NCBI RefSeq assembly: GCF_020686965.1 | Contig: NZ_JAJEPS010000001.1 | Location: forward strand, 494,243 to 558,242 | DNA length: 64,000 nt | Origin: Hominiventricola filiformis | GTDB taxonomy: Bacteria > Bacillota > Clostridia > Lachnospirales > Lachnospiraceae | Direction: 5' to 3' | Shown here: one piece after another, positions 60,376 through 64,000 of the stretch | Layout of the letters: every line of letters starts with the position of its first letter | Position numbering within the stretch: the stretch's first letter is position 1 | Made by a program: the position numbers and the translations under genes | The notes under the pieces: generated by a model | The model's database searches: none | Seen by the model: the letters and a program-made list of their open reading frames with translations, nothing else | Told to the model about the DNA's origin: nothing

Positions 60376-61352
60376 TGATCGTTATCTCCGCTGCCCATGG
60401 TGTCCCGTGCATCCTTTAGCACTTGAGCAATGTCGGCCACAATGGTCATGCCCTTGTCCTCCAACTGCTTGGGCAGGAAGTCATACTTGTTGTTGACAGC
60501 AATATATCGGGCATGTGGAAAGCTGAGGGTCAGGTTCCAGAAAGGCTCCTGGATAAACATGGGAGTCATTCGGCCAACGCCCAGCTCCAGGAATAGAATC
60601 TTACTATCTTTGTGTTCCAGTACATAGCGAGAAATTTTTTCGTACTGTTCTTCGTATTTCTTTCCTTGCAGGAAATTTCCATATCCTCGCACCCAGGGGA
60701 ATGCCTCACCACCGCAGTGGGGGCACCGGGGAATGAGATCCGTGGGAATCTTCGTGCCATCCCCCATAACGTCCACCATATCAGCCACCGGCTTTACCGC
60801 ATCCCAGGTGTCATCGGTACAACAGGCGGCGCACTGGAAGAACCGGTGCTCTCCCTGGATTTCCGCCACCTTCTCCTCCTGGTAGAGTTTGACAAACTGG
60901 GTATCCTGGTTAGTGGTGAGGACGAAGAAGTCCTTGCCTTTCAGCAAAGCGTCTAAATCCAAATAGGAATGACGCACAGGTGCGGTCTGGGTGGTGTGAA
61001 GGAAGGTGGCGAGATACCCCCAATACTCTTCCCTTGTCTTCCAGGGGTGCATCATCCCTGCAAAAGCACCTTTGAAGTGGTACTTCTCGGCAAAAGGGCG
61101 GAAGTATTTGCGGTAGGAGTCGTTGTCCTCGTAGTAAAAATCTCCGCCACCGGCAGCGGACAGGCCGGAGGCTCCGCCCACTACCACACAGTCAGCTTTC
61201 TTTACCTCCTGTACCAACCGATCGATCTGTTCGCCATACGGAAGCGGCTTTTTGTCAGTCAGCTGATAAGGCGTACTGCCGGAAGCATAAATAGGATAGT
61301 GCCTGGAATAATTCATCTGGGTCTGCATGACCAAATCATCATAGAAGTTCAT
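60372..61352 (-). CDS. SIR2-family protein lacking the catalytic histidine (copy B)
   Basis: 326 residues from the ATG at 61352; earlier in-frame ATGs at 61361 and 61370 exist. VVGGASGLSAAGG (58-70) is the NAD loop, LTTNQDTQF (145-153) replaces TQNxDxLH, and EIQG (164-167) has Gln for the catalytic His. Zinc site C174, C177 or C178, C210 and C213. This His-to-Gln pattern with TNQD resembles class M sirtuins (SirTM), which ADP-ribosylate proteins; no macrodomain gene is seen nearby. First gene of a three-gene operon. Confidence 0.85.
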   Translation of the reverse strand: MNFYDDLVMQTQMNYSRHYPIYASGSTPYQLTDKKPLPYGEQIDRLVQEVKKADCVVVGGASGLSAAGGGDFYYEDNDSYRKYFRPFAEKYHFKGAFAGMMHPWKTREEYWGYLATFLHTTQTAPVRHSYLDLDALLKGKDFFVLTTNQDTQFVKLYQEEKVAEIQGEHRFFQCAACCTDDTWDAVKPVADMVDVMGDGTKIPTDLIPRCPHCGGEAFPWVRGYGNFLQGKKYEEQYEKISRYVLEHKDSKILFLELGVGRMTPMFIQEPFWNLTLSFPHARYIAVNNKYDFLPKQLEDKGMTIVADIAQVLKDARDTMGSGDNDQ

Positions 61353-61372
61353 TGTCACCATTCCTTTCAAGT

Positions 61373-61456
61373 TGGTGTTATTTTTATTATTACTTCAAAC
61401 TATCTTAGCATCCTCTTACGTCACTGTCAACATGTTGTTATAATAAAAATAACATC
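61373..61456. promoter_or_regulatory. Promoter and twin operators of the SIR2-like operon
   Basis: The imperfect palindrome GTTATTTTTATTATTAC (61377-61393) recurs inverted as GTTATAATAAAAATAAC (61437-61453), both of form GTTAT-N7-ATAAC or close to it. Between them lies a minus-strand promoter, TTGACA (61425-61430) and TAAGAT (61402-61407), 17 bp apart. A regulator binding both sites would block the promoter on both sides. Confidence 0.65.
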
Positions 61457-61478
61457 AAAGTAAAAAGGAGATCAGACA

Positions 61479-61526
61479 ATGAAATATCACACGAAGTTAG
61501 AAGGGATGCTCTTGCAGCGTTTATGA
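61479..61526 (+). pseudogene. N-terminal stub of a divergent gene
   Basis: AAGGAG, then an ATG-led frame MKYHTKLEGMLLQRL and a stop. It is placed and spaced like the start of a regulator divergent from the SIR2-like operon, cut after 15 residues. Confidence 0.4.
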
Positions 61527-62227
61527 CGGATTGATTTTCAGAAACTCTTCCATTTGGGACAAAAATTCTTCTGTAAGGTATGCAGAAAAGGAGCTTTCGC
61601 ATAGGCGAAGGGAGTTGAAGCGCGGCAGCGGTGTTTGACTGATAATACATAAATACCTCCTATTCGGCAATCAAACACGATATTGAAGTCCAACCTCATT
61701 ATGCCGCGCTTACTTCTTTCTGTCTGCCTGTTAGGAGGTTTTCAAGTCACAGTTTCTTTCTGAACATCGGCTTTTATCAGATTCTCCAGTTTGGAGAGTC
61801 TCATTATCCTGCCTGTGCATCCTCGTCCACAGGCTGCCACACCTGTTTCGCAGCCTGGTTTTGTCGCTCACCTGTTTGATAGGGGTCCCGTCCTGCGGAC
61901 TTGCAACAGGGTCATGGCGCACCGCAGCAAACGCCATGAACGGGAGCTAAATTTTTTTATTTCTGGCGCAATTTTATAGCCAGGTTTCTTTGTTAAGAAC
62001 GCCTGCCGAAAGCAGGCAGGCTATTTTCTTTGTATAGCATCAGCTCCCTCCTTAGGCCAAAATAAGGAACGGATAGTAGCTATAAAAAAGCTACTCTGCA
62101 ATCATTTCACATAATATTGGCAAATCGTAAAATAATATTGTGTGAGGTGACGGAGAGTGTCTAAAAAAAGACAACAAATTGTTTTCTCGTTTGGGGTGCT
62201 TCATTTGATGGAATTCTTGCTCCACAG
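61527..62227. other. Remnant region of mobile-element DNA
   Basis: No intact gene is supported. A minus frame from 61650 (ribosome site TAGGAGG) starts MYYQSNTAAA and continues in another frame as SFSAYLTEEFLSQMEEFLKI, so it looks like a frameshifted small gene. A 68-residue minus frame at 61731-61937 (MAFAAVRHDPVASPQDGTPI) recurs, to my memory, on clostridial mobile elements but may be non-coding. Hairpins lie at about 62009-62030 and 62072-62092, and an inverted repeat CACATAATATT/AATATTGTGTG at 62107-62145. Confidence 0.35.
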
Positions 62228-62359
62228 ATGGAGCGAGGAAGTGAAACTATTGACCGTATCCAGCGTTTAATCCTGCAATGCAGTCAGCGGGATCAGGAAT
62301 TTTTACTTGCCCTGATTGATAAAATGCTGGACACCAGAGAAAAACAAGAGAAAAAATAA
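62228..62359 (+). CDS. Small protein of a mobile-element type
   Basis: 43 residues, MERGSETIDRIQRLILQCSQ to EKQEKK. It is helical and charged, like small regulatory or recombination helper proteins next to clostridial integrases. The family is not certain. Confidence 0.45.
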   Translation: MERGSETIDRIQRLILQCSQRDQEFLLALIDKMLDTREKQEKK

Positions 62360-62396
62360 ACGCGGTGGGGTTTTGGATACCCGACCGCGTTTATCT
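62356..62396. terminator. Terminator between the small gene and the SLH protein gene
   Basis: AAACGCGGT pairs with ACCGCGTTT with GGG/CCC inside; T-rich tracts on both sides make it usable for both convergent genes. Confidence 0.85.
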
Positions 62397-62436
62397 TTGT
62401 CCGCTGATATACGGGCAAATCGTTTTTTATTGTAGG

Positions 62437-64000
62437 TTACTTTCTTGCACCATCCGAGCCGATGGTATATCCGTCAATGGTGGTATTCGCCGCCATCGTC
62501 CCGTCTGTGTAGAAGTAGTACCACTTCTGGTCGTCGGAGAGCCAGCCCTTCACTGGCTTCCCATTTCTGTAATAGCTCCACTGGCCGCTGTCATTCTGTT
62601 GCCAGCCATTTGCGGTCTGCGGGTCAATGACGATCTCCACAAACCGCCGCAGGACGGTGGCGACTTCGGCGCGGACGGCGGTTCCCTTGGGGTTAAAGCG
62701 GTTATTTGCCTTGCCAGTCAGGATGCCCGCCTGCTGCATGGCTCCGACCGCATCCTTCGCCCAGCTGCTGATGTTTGCGTTGTCCGCAAAGGTCACAGCC
62801 TTTAAGGTCTGGGGCAGATCATAGCCCAACTTTTTGGCATAATTTGCCATGATGACCGCCATCTGTTCCCGGTTGATGTTGGTATCCGGCGCAAAGGTGG
62901 TGGCGGTAACACCCTCCACAATGCCGGTCTGCGCCGCCCAGTTCACATAGGGCGCATAGTAAGCGTCGGCTTTCACATCAGTGAATTTTCCGGTTTTGTA
63001 GCTGTCCGGGTTGATGCCCGCCAGCCGCCCCAGGGCGGTGACGAACATTCCTCTGGTCATGCCGGTGTTGGGGCTGAAGGTGGTGTCGCTGATGCCGGAG
63101 AGCAGTCCCCGGCTGGCTGCAAAGAGGATGTTATCTGCTGCCCAGTGGCCGGTAATGTCGGTAAAGGCCGGGACAAAAGTTTTGTAGCCCACGCCGTAAA
63201 CGCTGAAATGACCGGTTTCAAAAACCACCGCTTTCAGGCTGGCATTGTAGCTGGATTTGGTGATCCATTCCACCTTGCCCGCGTCGTCTACATAGACTGC
63301 ATAGAGATTACCGGTCTGCTCACCCTTTGCCGGTGCGTAGGGCAAACGCACCGAGATGGTATGTCCATTCAGGCTGGTAATCGGCGTCTCTTTGCCGCCG
63401 GAGAGGTACACCAGCGACAGGTCATAGGCCGGTCTTGTTTCTATGGCGGCTTTGGTCTCGGTAGAACGCAGCGCATCCACCTTATCTGCCCGGAGAATGA
63501 TGTCCCCTCCAGCAGAGGCGGCATCCAGCTGCTTCAGAGTATCCAGCCCGATATTGACTGAAACCAGATGATCTGTTGCAACGGTAAACTGCCGGACTTT
63601 TTCTTTGATCAGCAGATCCAATGTCTGCGCCTTGATGGTCACGTTAAAAGAGGTCTGGCCTGCCGCCGAGGTGATGGGAACGGTAACGGCAATCCCGTTC
63701 TCTGTGGTGCCGTTCTTTTTCGCATCCTGTTTGGCCTTGTCGATGGCGGACTGGACAGAGCTGTTGTCCACTGCCGCATTGCCGTTTGCATCCGGCTTCA
63801 TTGGCTGCGTTTCGCTGGTAACCGGGGCATCCGTTTTGGCACTACCGGGCTGATTGGTTCCGCCGGAATTGCCGGAGCTGCCGCTGGACGAACCACTGGA
63901 GGAGGAATCGCCCCCGCTGCTGGACGAACCACCGGAGGAGGAACCGCCTTCGCCGCTGGACGAACCACCGGAGGAGGAACTGCCTTCGCCGCTGGACGAA
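62437..64000 (-). CDS. SLH-domain cell surface protein (partial; start beyond window)
   Basis: About 520 C-terminal residues are present. From the visible start there is a Ser/Gly-rich linker, a beta-rich region (about 70-290 of the visible part), then three SLH repeats (ITGHWAADNILFAASRGLLSG, FTDVKADAYYAPYVNWAAQTGIV, FADNANISSWAKDAVGAMQQAGIL). The end is a choline-type cell-wall-binding repeat (GKPVKGWLSDDQKWYYFYTDGTM). SLH repeats hold proteins on secondary wall polymers. Mixed SLH and cell-wall-binding ends are seen in Firmicute surface proteins. The passenger domains lie outside the window. Confidence 0.92.
   Translation of the reverse strand, partial: SSSGEGSSSSGGSSSGEGGSSSGGSSSSGGDSSSSGSSSGSSGNSGGTNQPGSAKTDAPVTSETQPMKPDANGNAAVDNSSVQSAIDKAKQDAKKNGTTENGIAVTVPITSAAGQTSFNVTIKAQTLDLLIKEKVRQFTVATDHLVSVNIGLDTLKQLDAASAGGDIILRADKVDALRSTETKAAIETRPAYDLSLVYLSGGKETPITSLNGHTISVRLPYAPAKGEQTGNLYAVYVDDAGKVEWITKSSYNASLKAVVFETGHFSVYGVGYKTFVPAFTDITGHWAADNILFAASRGLLSGISDTTFSPNTGMTRGMFVTALGRLAGINPDSYKTGKFTDVKADAYYAPYVNWAAQTGIVEGVTATTFAPDTNINREQMAVIMANYAKKLGYDLPQTLKAVTFADNANISSWAKDAVGAMQQAGILTGKANNRFNPKGTAVRAEVATVLRRFVEIVIDPQTANGWQQNDSGQWSYYRNGKPVKGWLSDDQKWYYFYTDGTMAANTTIDGYTIGSDGARK
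63883..64000 (-). repeat. 36-bp tandem repeat coding for the Ser/Gly linker
   Basis: Units beginning GCTGGACGAACC start at 63883, 63919, 63955 and 63991, exactly 36 bp apart, and the array continues past the window. It encodes a repeated SSGGSSSGEG-like unit. The number of units can vary by slippage. Confidence 0.9.

Noticed and set aside
1..64000. CRISPR array
   Set aside because: No series of regularly spaced identical repeats with unique spacers was seen; the only regular repeats are the 36-bp linker units and the acidic repeat.

Overview
The window reads as chromosome from a spore-forming, low-to-mid GC anaerobic Firmicute, most likely a gut Lachnospiraceae. The clues are a SpoVA-family spore membrane gene, a T-box leader, a preQ1 riboswitch, a LicT-type antiterminator leader, oxygen-independent style enzymes, a FabK-like flavoprotein with a FabT-like operator, and mobile elements typical of that family. 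The species cannot be fixed from the sequence.

Layout. 0-5 kb: two CstA-type carriers (the first cut by the window edge and behind a T-box leader whose specifier reads as Phe), a HepT/MntA toxin-antitoxin pair and an AraC regulator divergent from a glycogen phosphorylase gene. 7.5-14.1 kb: an integrative mobilizable element with a large serine recombinase, MobV relaxase, possible oriT, primase and helicase genes and an XRE regulator. 14.5-23.2 kb: a higher-GC, tightly overlapping cluster on one strand with three lipoprotein esterases/hydrolases, a lipoprotein flavodoxin, a membrane haem-b-like protein and cytoplasmic reductases, preceded by a LysR gene. The glgP and rlmD genes face each other across the whole 7.5-23.2 kb block, so all of it may be inserted DNA. 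23.2-50.4 kb: mainly core genome, comprising rlmD, pcrA, a FabK-like enzyme, a TPR/AAA protein, degV, spoVAE, two tRNA-Glu genes, queT, PAP2, a glycosyltransferase, mutY, sfsA, a HAD phosphatase, an amidohydrolase/NhaC pair, a membrane LuxR regulator with two lipoproteins, and a glucose/GlcNAc PTS with its LicT-type regulator.

50.6-62.4 kb is an accessory island. It has a GNAT-YoaP protein, a second HepT/MntA pair, a GNAT, a KTR zinc protein with a TetR regulator and its perfect operator, a VOC protein, a deformylase-like protein with an altered active-site motif, 3-methyladenine DNA glycosylase I, the radical SAM mobile pair A/B, a flavin reductase divergent from an HxlR regulator, a TIGR04076 protein, and two unusual SIR2 proteins that lack the catalytic histidine, with a decayed third copy between them. 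Remnants of genes lie between these and at the edges. The window ends in a large SLH-domain surface protein that continues past the edge.

The best candidates for an undescribed system are the radical SAM pair with its neighbouring SIR2-like operon, and the exported esterase/flavodoxin/haem-b cluster. Functions for both are inferred from family and context only.
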